Assembly: GCF_001507855.1 (NCBI RefSeq) | Contig: NZ_LGEN01000034.1 | Coordinates: 1-64,000 of the forward strand | Source: Halomonas sp. 54_146 | Lineage (GTDB): Bacteria; Pseudomonadota; Gammaproteobacteria; Pseudomonadales; Halomonadaceae | Direction: 5' to 3' | DNA length: 64,000 bases | Shown: piece after piece, positions 16,923 through 26,213 of the stretch | How positions within the stretch are numbered: the first letter of the stretch is position 1 | How the letters are laid out: each line of letters starts with the position of its first letter | Position numbers and translations under genes: made by a program | The notes under the pieces: generated by a model | What the model was told of the DNA's origin: nothing | The model's input: only the letters and a program-made list of their open reading frames with translations | Databases searched by the model: none

Positions 16923-18758
16923 TTAACTGACAGGGATTGCCAGAGAGCCCCACTCTTTACGCGCGGGCCATTTCACTAACCAAGCGGGCAGAGAGTCAGC
17001 GGGCATAGGCCGTGCAATTCCATAACCTTGAGCTAGCTCGCAGCCCAGCGCCATCAACGCTTTGGCATGCTCAAGGGTTTCCACGCCCTCTGCCAGCATT
17101 GGCCGCTTGAAGCGATTCGCCATATAAATGACACTTTCCACAATCGCCATATCGTCGTGATCAATAAGCATGTCACGCACAAAACTCTGGTCGATTTTAA
17201 TCAAGTTAACAGGCAGTTGGCGCAGATGCGTAAGCGACGAAAACCCAGTGCCAAAGTCATCAATAGCAAACGTCACTCCCAGCAGCTGGCATCGGGCCAT
17301 ATTTTTTAGCGCTGCTTGTACATCATGCATCGCGGCGCTTTCTAATACTTCTAACTTTATCAATGACGGTGATACGTCCGGATGCGTAGCCAATAGCTCG
17401 CTTAATCGCTGGCTAAAATTACTGTTCAATAAGTGGGTAGGGCTAATATTGACGTTAACGGGTAATCTAATATCTTGTTTTTGCCACTTGGAAAGCTGGC
17501 TTAGCGCCTCTGTTAATACCCACTCCCCTAAGTCGACTTCTAATGTAGTAGCTTCAATGATGGGTAGAAACTGCGCTGGAGAGAGCAGCCCATGCTCAGG
17601 ATGCTGCCAACGAATGAGCGCCTCTACCCCCACCACTTTCCCCGTTCGCATATCCACTTGCGGCTGATAGTGAAGCCTTAATTCCCCGTCATTAAGCGCA
17701 TCAATAAAACGCTGACGCTGCTCGTGACGCACCTGTAGCTGCCGGTCGTGATTAGGGTCAAAATAGTGGAAAGTGTCACGGCCACGCTGCTTAGCGCGGT
17801 ACATCGCCTGGTTGGCATGACGAAGCAGAAGATCGCCCTGTACCTGGTCATTCGGGTACAGCGTTACTCCAAGGCTTGCGGTCAGATTAATCGTTTGGCC
17901 TTCAATCAATAGCGGCTGACGAATGGAGGTCAGCAATTTCTCAAAGAAATCATCGTCAACACCATGATGAAGCAGCAACACAAACTCGTCGCCGCCCACG
18001 CGCGCCAATACATCATCACCAAATAACAAATGGCTTAAACGCAGGGCAAAGGTAGAAAGCAGCGCATCACCCACTGAGGAACCCAGCCGGTCATTAATGT
18101 TTTTGAAGAAATCGATATCTAATGAGCACACGGCCAGCGGCAACTGCTTTGCATCGGCGTGCTGCATGGATTCTTGAATCAATTGCGTGAGCAGTTGCAG
18201 GTTAGGCAACCCTGTCAGGGCATCAAAATAGACTTCACGGTTGAGATGGCGGGTATGAGCAGGAATGGCGGATAGATCAGCCAGTACAACGACATGGTGA
18301 TTAACCTCACCGTGCTCATCGCGCACGCGATTAATCGACATCATTCCAGGATAAAACTGGCCATCGTGGCTACGATAGCTCACTTGGCTTTTACTACGAT
18401 CACGTAACGGCAGCTCTTCACACACTAATCGCGTGTTACGGCTATTATCCAACGGCAAAATACTAAACGCTTCTGGCGTTTTACCCTGCACATCTTCCAG
18501 TGAAAACCCGGTGAGTTCACAAAAAGCGGGGTTAACTTCCAGCACCCTATTGTCCGCATCAGTAATAATAATCGCCTCATTAGCATAGCAAAATGCTGAT
18601 TCAGCAGGAGACGCAGCATGGCTAACAGGCGCAGCCGCCATCGCGTTCGAGCAGAGCAGTGCAGATGGCCGTTGGGAAGGTGGCAATTGAGAAGATGGTC
18701 GCTGGGAGGCTTGCCGAGACAAAGACGGCTCCTTTGGAACACTCAAGGACTGATACAT
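16923..18758 (-). CDS. PAS-GGDEF-EAL cyclic-di-GMP protein
   Basis: This cytoplasmic c-di-GMP enzyme has 611 residues. A Ser/Gln-rich N terminus is followed by PAS (about 55-165), GGDEF (175-335, intact GGDEF at 255-259) and EAL (350-600, EAL at 379-381, with DDFGTGFSS and AEGVETLEH). The metal and catalytic motifs of both domains look intact, so it could make or break c-di-GMP. The inhibitory I-site position reads FGDD instead of RxxD, so product inhibition is probably absent. It is followed by a second c-di-GMP gene, 88 bases away, in the same direction. Confidence 0.93.
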   Translation of the reverse strand: MYQSLSVPKEPSLSRQASQRPSSQLPPSQRPSALLCSNAMAAAPVSHAASPAESAFCYANEAIIITDADNRVLEVNPAFCELTGFSLEDVQGKTPEAFSILPLDNSRNTRLVCEELPLRDRSKSQVSYRSHDGQFYPGMMSINRVRDEHGEVNHHVVVLADLSAIPAHTRHLNREVYFDALTGLPNLQLLTQLIQESMQHADAKQLPLAVCSLDIDFFKNINDRLGSSVGDALLSTFALRLSHLLFGDDVLARVGGDEFVLLLHHGVDDDFFEKLLTSIRQPLLIEGQTINLTASLGVTLYPNDQVQGDLLLRHANQAMYRAKQRGRDTFHYFDPNHDRQLQVRHEQRQRFIDALNDGELRLHYQPQVDMRTGKVVGVEALIRWQHPEHGLLSPAQFLPIIEATTLEVDLGEWVLTEALSQLSKWQKQDIRLPVNVNISPTHLLNSNFSQRLSELLATHPDVSPSLIKLEVLESAAMHDVQAALKNMARCQLLGVTFAIDDFGTGFSSLTHLRQLPVNLIKIDQSFVRDMLIDHDDMAIVESVIYMANRFKRPMLAEGVETLEHAKALMALGCELAQGYGIARPMPADSLPAWLVKWPARKEWGSLAIPVS

Positions 18759-18846
18759 ACGTCTCTGCTCTCCTTGATCAATTTACGAAAAAACGCCTTG
18801 AGCGCCCAGGCATCACCTTGACTGCACGCACATAAACGGTGACTTT

Positions 18847-20142
18847 TTAACATGTTACCACTGTATCGCGGCCGAGGTGTTTGGCGGTATACAGCGCCTT
18901 ATCAACGCGGCCGATGATATTGTTGTGCTGCTCCCCCAAACGATACTGCGCCACGCCAACGCTAACCGTAACCTTCTGATCACAAAATGTTTCTTCCCTA
19001 ATCCGCTGACGCAGCCTTTCGGCAAACACGCCGGCTCCATCAAGGCTGGTATTCGATAATAAAATGGCGAATTCCTCGCCACCCCAGCGGGCAAGCAAAT
19101 CGCTTTCACGCAAACAACCTTTTATATAGTTCGCCAGCTGTATAAGGATTTCATCACCAATATCGTGCCCGTGCTTGTCATTGATCGCTTTGAAGTAATC
19201 AATATCAAACATCAGCAACACAAAAGGCGTTCGAGTATTCGTCGCATCGCTTATACATTTCAATAACGCATGGTCAAACGCGCGGCGGTTATACACCCCC
19301 GTGAGATGATCTCGTTTGGCATGATTTTCCAGTTCAAATTCAATACGCTTTCTTTCGGCTATATTGTGAAAAACGGAAACGTAGTGACACACCTTGCCGT
19401 TTTCATCGACCACGGCACTGATCGACTGCCAGAGTGGGTAGGTATCACCATATTTATTAAGATTCCAAACTTCTCCTTGCCAATGGCCGGTATCCTGCAA
19501 CGCTTGCCATAATTTCCGGTAGAACTCTTTATCATGACGGCCGGACTTAAACATTCGGGGCGTTTTGCCTATTACTTCGCTGCTGGTATACCCCGTAATG
19601 TCTGAAAAAGCTTGATTAACGCGCTTAATGATCATGTCAGCATCGGTAATTAACGTTGCCTGCCCCGTTTCAAACGCCGTGGCCATCAGCCTAAGCTCAT
19701 TCTCCTGCTGGCGCCGGTGGGTTATATCTTCTTTTGTCGCTACGAAATTAGTGATCTCGCCGGCTTGGTTTTTGACCGGTGTAATCGTTTCGGACTCCCA
19801 ATAAAGGTCACCGCATTTACGCCGATTAAGCAGCTCACCTGTCCATACCTTACCGCTTCGTAGCGTAGCCCATAGCTCAGCGTAAACCGCATTCGGGGTC
19901 ATCCCCGATTTTAGCAGTGCGGGCGTTTCCCCTAACAATTCATCGCGCGAGTAACCGGTGATAGCGAGAAATTGCTGATTGACGAATTCAATACGCCCCA
20001 ACGCATCCGTGATAGCCGTCGCCACAGGACTTTGCTCCACGGCTATATAAAATTGTTCAAAACGTAGCCCCGTCGAACCCTGCTGGTTAACCAGCATTGG
20101 GGGACGTTCTTGTGGTGCCTCGGCAATTCGTGGCTGATTCAT
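18847..20142 (-). CDS. PAS-PAS-GGDEF diguanylate cyclase
   Basis: This is a probable diguanylate cyclase (2 GTP to c-di-GMP). Its 431 residues contain two PAS domains with PAC tails (about 30-145 and 155-265) and one GGDEF domain with GGEEF at 354-358. RESD at 345-348 lies exactly five residues before GGEEF, the standard allosteric I-site, so feedback inhibition is expected. There is no membrane segment or signal peptide. The PAS sequences (VNQQFLAITGYSRDELLG and VNQAFSDITGYTSSEVIG) resemble sensor modules, but the cofactor is unknown. Confidence 0.93.
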   Translation of the reverse strand: MNQPRIAEAPQERPPMLVNQQGSTGLRFEQFYIAVEQSPVATAITDALGRIEFVNQQFLAITGYSRDELLGETPALLKSGMTPNAVYAELWATLRSGKVWTGELLNRRKCGDLYWESETITPVKNQAGEITNFVATKEDITHRRQQENELRLMATAFETGQATLITDADMIIKRVNQAFSDITGYTSSEVIGKTPRMFKSGRHDKEFYRKLWQALQDTGHWQGEVWNLNKYGDTYPLWQSISAVVDENGKVCHYVSVFHNIAERKRIEFELENHAKRDHLTGVYNRRAFDHALLKCISDATNTRTPFVLLMFDIDYFKAINDKHGHDIGDEILIQLANYIKGCLRESDLLARWGGEEFAILLSNTSLDGAGVFAERLRQRIREETFCDQKVTVSVGVAQYRLGEQHNNIIGRVDKALYTAKHLGRDTVVTC

Positions 20143-20198
20143 TGCTATCTCTTTATATTGTTTTTAGCTATGAAACGATGGTGACGGTGCTTCTCAAC

Positions 20199-20234
20199 TA
20201 TCTTGCTAACCCGTCATCATGAGTTAGCAAGATA
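20199..20234. repeat. 12-bp perfect inverted repeat downstream of the phn genes
   Basis: TATCTTGCTAAC (20199-20210) and GTTAGCAAGATA (20223-20234) are separated by 12 bases. They lie in the 276-base spacer between the diguanylate cyclase start and the end of phnE2. There is no T run on the minus strand. It could be the 3' end structure of the phn mRNA or an operator for the cyclase gene. Confidence 0.7.
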
Positions 20235-20418
20235 ATAGCTAAATTCCCCTTTTTATAAATACTGACTAATACTATTTAGCAGTAAGAGCGACCATAGAAT
20301 TGATACAGGTCAAATTAACCCGTTGAGCTAACAGCGCCGCCAATACAGCCACCAGCCACCCTTTTTGCATCAGGAAAACGCAGGCGTGAAACCTCACTGG
20401 CTTGTCCAACGGGCAACG

Positions 20419-21234
20419 TTAAATAATCGCGTGCCGAACCCGCGCAGAAATCCACTCCGACACCAGCACGGTGGCGAAAATCATCATAAAAATGACGCTG
20501 ACCTGATCCCAAGCGAGGCTATTGATTGAGGCATTCAACTGCAGCCCAATGCCACCGGCACCGACCAAACCCAATACCGTCGATTCGCGGATATTAATAT
20601 CCCAGCGGTAGACACTAATGCCCGCAAAAGCCGGCATTACCTGGGGCAGTACGCCATAGTTCATTACTTGCATGCGGCTTGCGCCGGTCGCGCTAATCGC
20701 CTCAACTGGCGTTGGGTGAATCTCTTCAATCGCTTCGTAAAGCAGCTTACCCACAAAGCCGATGGAGCGCAGCGCGATGGCGATAATCCCTGCCAGCACG
20801 CCGGGCCCAAGAATGGTCACCAGCAGCATCGCCCAGATAAGCGAGTTAATGGAGCGCGATGAAACGATCACCATCAGCGCCACACTGCGCACCAGCGGGT
20901 GCGGCGTGGTATTGCGGGCGGCCAAAAACGCCACCGGAAATGCCATCACAATCCCTAGTAATGTGCCTATCGTGGCGATATTCAGGGTGTCCCACATGGG
21001 CTTCCAGAGCACACTGGCATAGCTCCACTTCGGCGGGGTCATGCGGCTAATCAAATCCGCCCCTTGCCGACCGGCATCTTCGACAAATACCCACATGGTA
21101 TTGTCGGAGATGACCTTCCAGCAGAGCAGAAATAGGCTGACACCCGCCAGCCACGCCAGGTAATGCAACCATTGGGCGCGCGTGGTGCGCCTGCGCCAAA
21201 CAGGCTGCCCCTGGGGTGTAGTCAATACAGGCAT
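20419..21234 (-). CDS. phnE: Phosphonate-type ABC transporter permease PhnE (second copy)
   Basis: This inner-membrane permease of an importer for phosphonate or related P compounds has 271 residues with about six helices. The permease loop reads ATGASRMQVMNYGVLPQVMPAFAG, with RESTVLGLVGAGGIG further on, as in PhnE. An ATG four codons upstream is possible, but GGAG with a 6-base spacing fits this one. It follows phnE1 by 42 bases, and the pair probably forms a heterodimer. It is the last gene of the operon. Confidence 0.9.
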   Translation of the reverse strand: MPVLTTPQGQPVWRRRTTRAQWLHYLAWLAGVSLFLLCWKVISDNTMWVFVEDAGRQGADLISRMTPPKWSYASVLWKPMWDTLNIATIGTLLGIVMAFPVAFLAARNTTPHPLVRSVALMVIVSSRSINSLIWAMLLVTILGPGVLAGIIAIALRSIGFVGKLLYEAIEEIHPTPVEAISATGASRMQVMNYGVLPQVMPAFAGISVYRWDINIRESTVLGLVGAGGIGLQLNASINSLAWDQVSVIFMMIFATVLVSEWISARVRHAII

Positions 21235-21276
21235 AAGGTTCTCCATTATTACGAGCCGGCGTTGCTAAACCAGCGT

Positions 21277-22146
21277 TTACTGGGTCCAGCGGCGGACATG
21301 GCTTGAGCTGTACTCGCACAGCAACACGATGGCGATGATAATCAGCAGAATCGCCGCAGAGGTGTCGTACTCATAGCGGCTTAGTGACGTATTCAGCGTG
21401 GCACCGATACCGCCCGCACCGACAATGCCGATCACCGCCGATTCCCGGAAGTTGATGTCCAACCGATACACTGAAAGCCCGATGAGGCGCGGCATCACCT
21501 GTGGCTGAACGGCATGGTTCATGGTCTGCCACCAGCTGGCACCGGTGGCGCGCACCGCTTCCACCTGACGCCAATCCAAATCCTCGATGTCCTCGGCCAA
21601 TAGCTTGGCCATAAAGCCAATGGTCGCGAATGCCAGCGTGATCATCCCGGCCAAGGGGCCAAAACCGAACATCACCACAAACAAAATGGCGATGATGATC
21701 TCCTGGAACGTGCGAGACACGGCAATAATGGCGCGGCACACCAAGTAGATCGGTAGCGGCGAAATATTACGCGCCGCCCCCAAGCCCACGGGAATCGCCA
21801 GCAAAACACCCACTACCGTGGAGGTGAGCGTCATGGTCAAACTTTCTAACAGGCCCGCGACAATATCGTCGTAGCGGCTAACAAAATCGGGCTGCATAAA
21901 AGCGCCCAAAAAATTAACCGCCCGCCCTGCTCCTTCGGCCACCCGTGCCCAGTTCACCTCTACCGAAGCAAGCGCCAAGGTAAGATACACCACCGCTCCA
22001 ATGGCAAGCCCCCAGCGCACGCGTGGGTTTTCGATCAGCGGTAGCCGCCGCCACTGGCCGCGCTGCGCCGCCTGCTGGCGTGCCTGTGCCTGTTTTTGTG
22101 CCCGCGCCTGCGCCTGTATTAGCGGTGCCTCAGCCTGCTCGCTCAT
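21277..22146 (-). CDS. phnE: Phosphonate-type ABC transporter permease PhnE (first copy)
   Basis: The 289-residue permease has a charged Gln/Ala-rich N-terminal extension (about 1-40, possibly coiled), then about six membrane helices. The loop [25 protein letters not shown] and the motif [15 protein letters not shown] match PhnE. Its start overlaps the phnC stop by 4 bases (ATGA), so translation is coupled. It clearly differs from the second permease, so the pair is an old duplication. Confidence 0.92.
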   Translation of the reverse strand: MSEQAEAPLIQAQARAQKQAQARQQAAQRGQWRRLPLIENPRVRWGLAIGAVVYLTLALASVEVNWARVAEGAGRAVNFLGAFMQPDFVSRYDDIVAGLLESLTMTLTSTVVGVLLAIPVGLGAARNISPLPIYLVCRAIIAVSRTFQEIIIAILFVVMFGFGPLAGMITLAFATIGFMAKLLAEDIEDLDWRQVEAVRATGASWWQTMNHAVQPQVMPRLIGLSVYRLDINFRESAVIGIVGAGGIGATLNTSLSRYEYDTSAAILLIIIAIVLLCEYSSSHVRRWTQ

Positions 22147-23003
22147 CGTGCGCTCCCCGCCGCCAGTGGCGTCACTACACGCTCATAAGCCGTGTTCAAT
22201 GGCGCGTCGTTAGTAACACCATCGCTGGTGGCTTCATCGTCCATCGGCTCTGGCGTGGTATCCCAATCTTCCTCACCGTAAATTGTGGTGAGTATCTCGC
22301 TGGTGAGTTCGCTGGGAAGGCCGTCAAAGACAATTTCACCCGCCCGCAGGCCAACAATACGATCCGCAAACTGCTGCGCCAGCGCCACATCGTGAATATT
22401 GATAATCGCCGCCAGCTCGCGCTCAGCGCATAGCTCACGAATCAAACGCATGATTTGGCGGGAAGTCTTCGGGTCGAGGCTGGCGGTTGGCTCATCCACC
22501 AGCAGCAGCTTGGGGCTTTGCAGTAGCGCCCTGGCAATGCCGACCCGCTGGCGCTGGCCGCCGGAAAGAGCATCAGCGCGTTTATCAATGGCATGCGTCA
22601 GCCCTACCCGCTCCAACAGGCGAAAAGCTTCGACCACTGCTTCCTGAGGGTAACGGCACAGGAAGCTGCGCCAAAAGCCGACGTAGCCGAGCTGGCCGGA
22701 GAGCACGTTTTCCATCACGGTTAAGCGGTCTACCAGCGCGTACTCTTGGAAAATCATGCCCATGGAGCGGCGGGCATGGCGCAATTTATGGCCTGAGAGC
22801 TTAGTGAGTTCCGTCTCTTCCAAACGAATGCTGCCTTGCGTCGGCTCAACCAGCCGGTTTACGCAGCGAATCAGCGTACTTTTACCCGCGCCAGAAGGCC
22901 CAATCAGCGCCATTACTTGGCCCTTGGGCAAGGTGAGATCAATATCGGTCAGCGCTCTGTCCCCAGTGGGGTAGCGCTTACCTACGCCGCTTAGTGTCAA
23001 CAT
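22143..23003 (-). CDS. phnC: Phosphonate-type ABC transporter ATPase PhnC
   Basis: This ATPase energises the PhnDE importer. The 286-residue protein has Walker [11 protein letters not shown]-loop region [20 protein letters not shown], signature [15 protein letters not shown] and Walker [14 protein letters not shown], with a 40-residue acidic C-terminal tail. [10 protein letters not shown] is a PhnC-like sequence. It is cotranscribed with phnD (128 bases upstream) and overlaps phnE1. A hairpin in the phnD-phnC gap may lower ATPase and permease output relative to the binding protein. Confidence 0.95.
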   Translation of the reverse strand: MLTLSGVGKRYPTGDRALTDIDLTLPKGQVMALIGPSGAGKSTLIRCVNRLVEPTQGSIRLEETELTKLSGHKLRHARRSMGMIFQEYALVDRLTVMENVLSGQLGYVGFWRSFLCRYPQEAVVEAFRLLERVGLTHAIDKRADALSGGQRQRVGIARALLQSPKLLLVDEPTASLDPKTSRQIMRLIRELCAERELAAIINIHDVALAQQFADRIVGLRAGEIVFDGLPSELTSEILTTIYGEEDWDTTPEPMDDEATSDGVTNDAPLNTAYERVVTPLAAGSAR

Positions 23004-23029
23004 TTCCCTACCTCGTATGTATAACGAAA

Positions 23030-23056
23030 CGGCCAGAAAGGGAGCCTTCCTGGCCG
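23030..23056 (-). terminator. Hairpin in the phnD-phnC spacer, possible attenuator
   Basis: CGGCCAG pairs with CTGGCCG (23030-23036 with 23050-23056), extended by AAGG/CCTT across one mismatch. On the minus strand it is followed by TTTCGTT. A partial terminator after a binding-protein gene is a common way to set subunit ratios. Confidence 0.55.
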
Positions 23057-23068
23057 AGCAGCACTGTT

Positions 23069-23119
23069 TATCTGTCCAATCAACCTATCTGTCCAATCAA
23101 CCTATCTGTCCAATCACAC
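23069..23119. repeat. 17-bp tandem repeat, three copies, after phnD
   Basis: TATCTGTCCAATCAACC occurs at 23069-23085 and 23086-23102 (identical), and a third copy with a changed end at 23103-23119. It starts 12 bases past the phnD stop. Confidence 0.92.
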
Positions 23120-23131
23120 CCACCTAATCGA

Positions 23132-24139
23132 TCAATCGCAGTCGTAAGTCACGCCGTTGGCGTCAGCAATAGTACGAATGACCGACCAATTTTCCTGGTA
23201 GCTAATCGGGATAAACTGCGCTTCGCCAGAGTTGGCAAATTCCGCTTCAAGAGGCGTGCCTTCCCAGTCGTAGCTAAAGAACGCGTTCTGAATGTTTTCG
23301 GCAAGCTCAGGGTGTAAGTTATGTGCCAAACCGTAAGCGGTGGTGGGGAACGTTTCTGAGGTATAGATGATGTTGTAGTCGTTCTCGCTAACCACATCGC
23401 GAGAAACCATGCGCTTTCTCACCGAGTTAGCAATTGCTGCCGCGTCGTAGTCTTTATTGACCACGCCTAAAATCGAGTTGTCGTGAGAGCCAGAGAAAGC
23501 CGTTTCAAACTCTTCGCCCGCTTCCATGCCGTACTCAGAACGCAGCAGCGCAGAAGGCGCGCGGAAACCAGAGTTAGAGGTTTCTGAGGTAAAGGCGAGC
23601 TGGCGACCTTCAAGGTCTTCAACAGAGGCAATACCGCTGCCCGGGTACGTGATGATCTCCATTTCGTAACCGAAGCTGCCGTCTTCAGAGGCCATCATGG
23701 TAAAGGGGCGCAAGCCACCACAGTTCACAGCAACGGGCGTACTACCGGTATTAAAACCGGCGACGTGCAAGCGGCCTGCACGCAGCGCTTCCAGCTGTGC
23801 AGCGTTAGACTGCACTGGGAAAAACTGAACCCGCTTACCTGTTTCTTGTTCCAGATAACGAAGGAAATCAGACCATACGTTGGCGTAAACAGCCGGGTCT
23901 TCTACCGGCGTGTAAGCAAACACTAGCGTATCGGGGTCGACCCATTGAGACGCGTCGCTAGGCACGTCAGCGACCATATCACCATCGTTATCGACATAGC
24001 GCGATGAGAGATCCGCAGAGGCATTCACCGCAGCCAAAGCGAACACACTGGCAACGGCAGCGCTGATAGCAGTACGTGGAGTGAAAGTACGTGGAATAAG
24101 AATACGCGGAAGCGCAAGGAAAAAAGAGGAGGTCTGCAT
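23132..24139 (-). CDS. phnD: Phosphonate/phosphite ABC transporter substrate-binding protein PhnD
   Basis: This periplasmic binding protein for phosphonate-like ligands has 335 residues. An N-terminal signal with an unusual PR-rich stretch ends near residue 42 (AAVNASADL). The PhnD/TauT-fold core follows: LVFAYTPVEDPAVYANVWSDFLRYLEQ, LRAGRLHVAGFNTGSTPVAVNCGG and DYDAAAIANSVRKRM. No C-P lyase or phosphite dehydrogenase genes are in the window, so the true ligand is open. It is first in the phnDCE1E2 operon. A 15-bp tandem repeat lies in the signal-peptide codons. Confidence 0.92.
   Translation of the reverse strand: MQTSSFFLALPRILIPRTFTPRTAISAAVASVFALAAVNASADLSSRYVDNDGDMVADVPSDASQWVDPDTLVFAYTPVEDPAVYANVWSDFLRYLEQETGKRVQFFPVQSNAAQLEALRAGRLHVAGFNTGSTPVAVNCGGLRPFTMMASEDGSFGYEMEIITYPGSGIASVEDLEGRQLAFTSETSNSGFRAPSALLRSEYGMEAGEEFETAFSGSHDNSILGVVNKDYDAAAIANSVRKRMVSRDVVSENDYNIIYTSETFPTTAYGLAHNLHPELAENIQNAFFSYDWEGTPLEAEFANSGEAQFIPISYQENWSVIRTIADANGVTYDCD
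24072..24116 (-). repeat. 15-bp in-frame tandem repeat in the phnD signal peptide
   Basis: Three 15-bp units (24072-24086, 24087-24101, 24102-24116) encode successive LPRIL-IPRTF-TPRTA peptides near the N terminus of PhnD. The units share the core TACGTGGA / TACGCGGA on the plus strand. Confidence 0.8.
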
Positions 24140-24167
24140 GGGGCACCTAAAGCGTTGTTAAAAGATA

Positions 24168-24196
24168 GCGACAATCTTGATCACTTCAGATGACAA
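24168..24196 (-). promoter_or_regulatory. Possible Pho box upstream of phnD
   Basis: The minus strand reads TTGTCAT-N4-AGTGATC-N4-TTGTCGC, three 7-base half-sites with the 11-base period of PhoB sites. The outer two resemble the consensus CTGTCAT; the middle is poor. The position, about 30 bases before the phnD start, is reasonable but the -10 is unclear. Confidence 0.3.
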
Positions 24197-24240
24197 CCTC
24201 AGGGCATATATATGATCACTTGGTTACATGTTTGATCGCA

Positions 24241-25998
24241 CTACCCTGCAGCCCTGGCAGTGCAGCAACCACGGCGCTCCACAAACAGGCTATTGCCCTG
24301 AATTTTCTTGGCTTGGTGCTTTAACTCTGAGAGTTGGGCGGCGATATCAAGGGCCTTACAGGTCGTGGTGTCGAAAACGGGTTTTACCGCAATCGAAACA
24401 CTCACAAAGGGGTAAAACGTGACGATATTTTGACGATTTTCAATATGAATCCCCCCCTGTGCGCGGTCAGCCTCCTCGTAAAAGCCTGGTGCCATTGCCT
24501 CGAAAGAATGCAATATTTGTCGGCAGACGTTCTCCCAATGGCCTAGCGGCAACAGCATCATAAAGTCATCACCACCTATATGGCCGATAAAGCCACCGGC
24601 ACTTTCTACTTGCGCTTGCAGCAACCGCGAAAGCGAAATGATAATGTGATCACCTCGGGCATAACCGTAAGCATCGTTAAACGCTTTAAAGTTATCCAGA
24701 TCAACATAGGCGGCAGCAAAACCCGCTTCCGCGGCTAAGTAGGTGGTGAGCGTTTCGTTAATCAAAATATTGCCCGGCAAGCCGGTAAGCGGGTTAGCGT
24801 GACGCGCCTGGCGCACTTGGATCGCAGTAATCTCACGCAACAAGTCAACAATGTTGCCCATGCCCAAGTAGTTGCCATCAGCGCTGACAATGGCAAAGTC
24901 TTCCTGCTCAATATCCTGGCTGTCGGTCAGTTGCTGGCTCAGCACTTCAAGCGGCGTATTCGCCTCTGCTACCAGCATGCGGGTATCAGCCACGTCCAAC
25001 ACGCAGCGTTTGGCATACAGGGCATGGCTATAGCGGTTGGTAAAAAGCGTCAAAAACGCATTGCGGCGCACCACTGCCACAGGCTTACCGTTATCCAACA
25101 CCGCGACACAGCGCAAGTTGGGGTATTGGCGAAACCGCTCGGCCAGCAACATCACCGAGTAATCCGACGTTACCGCGTCAATAGCGCGCAAAATGGAGCG
25201 CGCGGTGCGCCCGGCGACGCTTTTTAATTCTGTCGTTGCAGGCAGCAGCATATTGAGCTCCAGCAGCGGTTGCTCGCTGGGGCGGGCAAAATAAAAGCCC
25301 TGCAGCAGCGCTAGGCTGCGGTCAAGCTCCCACAGGCAAAGGTGCTCGGCGGCCGTTTCGACCCCTTCCGCAATGATTTGGCAATCCAAACTACGCGCGA
25401 CATCCAGAATCGAACGCAGAAACTCCCGCTTGGCAGGCTCCTGGTCAATCCCCGAGATAAAACTACGATCAAGCTTAACGAAATCAGGCCGTAGCTCCGA
25501 CCAGTGGCGCAGGCTGGAATACCCGGCCCCCAGGTCATCCAGCGCCACTTGAAAGCCCATATCGCGGTAGTGAGCCACCGCTTGGCGCATCAGGTGGTAG
25601 TCGTTAATCGGCACGTGCTCGGTCAGTTCGATCACCACCCGCTCTGGGGGCAGGCCGCTTTCGCGAATAAAACCGAGCGTTAACCCTTCGCGAAAGTCAC
25701 GCTCTACGATGGTCAGCGGCATGACGTTAAGAAACAGCAGGCCAGGCAGGTCGAGCGCTGCAAAGCGATTAATGGCTAACCGGCGGCAGAGTAAGTCCAA
25801 CTCCACCAACAGCCCCGCCTGGGTCGCCACATCAAACAGCCGTAAGGGGGAGTGCAGTGGCGATGCTTTAGGGCCACGAATTAACGCTTCGTAGCCATAA
25901 ATCGACTGCTGACTAACATCCACAATGGGCTGAAACAATACATGCAGCTCTTCTGTTGCAATAATTTGGTTAAGCCACTGTGCTTCTTGTGCGGTCAT
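24241..25998 (-). CDS. EAL-CBS-GGDDF cyclic-di-GMP protein
   Basis: The 585-residue cytoplasmic protein has the EAL domain first (about 15-245; EAL at 37-39, DDLGAGYSS at 154-162, AEGVE at 210-214), then a CBS pair (about 270-395) and a C-terminal GGDEF-like domain (about 400-560). The EAL motifs look active. The cyclase signature is GGDDF (475-479), a conservative change that may reduce or retain activity. CBS pairs often bind adenine nucleotides, so the phosphodiesterase may sense energy state. It lies 101 bases upstream of phnD on the same strand. Confidence 0.9.
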   Translation of the reverse strand: MTAQEAQWLNQIIATEELHVLFQPIVDVSQQSIYGYEALIRGPKASPLHSPLRLFDVATQAGLLVELDLLCRRLAINRFAALDLPGLLFLNVMPLTIVERDFREGLTLGFIRESGLPPERVVIELTEHVPINDYHLMRQAVAHYRDMGFQVALDDLGAGYSSLRHWSELRPDFVKLDRSFISGIDQEPAKREFLRSILDVARSLDCQIIAEGVETAAEHLCLWELDRSLALLQGFYFARPSEQPLLELNMLLPATTELKSVAGRTARSILRAIDAVTSDYSVMLLAERFRQYPNLRCVAVLDNGKPVAVVRRNAFLTLFTNRYSHALYAKRCVLDVADTRMLVAEANTPLEVLSQQLTDSQDIEQEDFAIVSADGNYLGMGNIVDLLREITAIQVRQARHANPLTGLPGNILINETLTTYLAAEAGFAAAYVDLDNFKAFNDAYGYARGDHIIISLSRLLQAQVESAGGFIGHIGGDDFMMLLPLGHWENVCRQILHSFEAMAPGFYEEADRAQGGIHIENRQNIVTFYPFVSVSIAVKPVFDTTTCKALDIAAQLSELKHQAKKIQGNSLFVERRGCCTARAAG

Positions 25999-26035
25999 GT
26001 AACGGCGGTCCTATCCCTACGTCTTGTTTACAAGC

Positions 26036-26082
26036 GCTGTCTGTAAGAGCTGTCTCTAAGAACTGTCTCTAAGAACTATCTG
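26036..26082. repeat. 13-bp imperfect tandem repeat, 3.5 copies
   Basis: The units are GCTGTCTGTAAGA (26036-26048), GCTGTCTCTAAGA (26049-26061), ACTGTCTCTAAGA (26062-26074) and a partial fourth. They are placed 38 bases upstream of the EAL-CBS-GGDDF gene. Confidence 0.85.
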
Positions 26083-26213
26083 CCCGCTCTGCTGACAAGC
26101 GCTATTAAACAGAAATGATGTTAGGGATATAAGCGTGCGTTATTTTCATGACACTTACATGACAACCAACGGAAGAGCCATGTGGCCAGCAGCGCACTTA
26201 ACCGTGCAACAAG

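Noticed and set aside
20272-20370. 32-codon frame with a signal-peptide-like start downstream of phnE2
   Set aside because: No ribosome site, and the sequence after the hydrophobic start is not informative.
23069-23119. Tandem repeats here and elsewhere as CRISPR arrays
   Set aside because: Units are directly adjacent without spacers, are shorter than CRISPR repeats, differ at each locus, and no cas genes are present.
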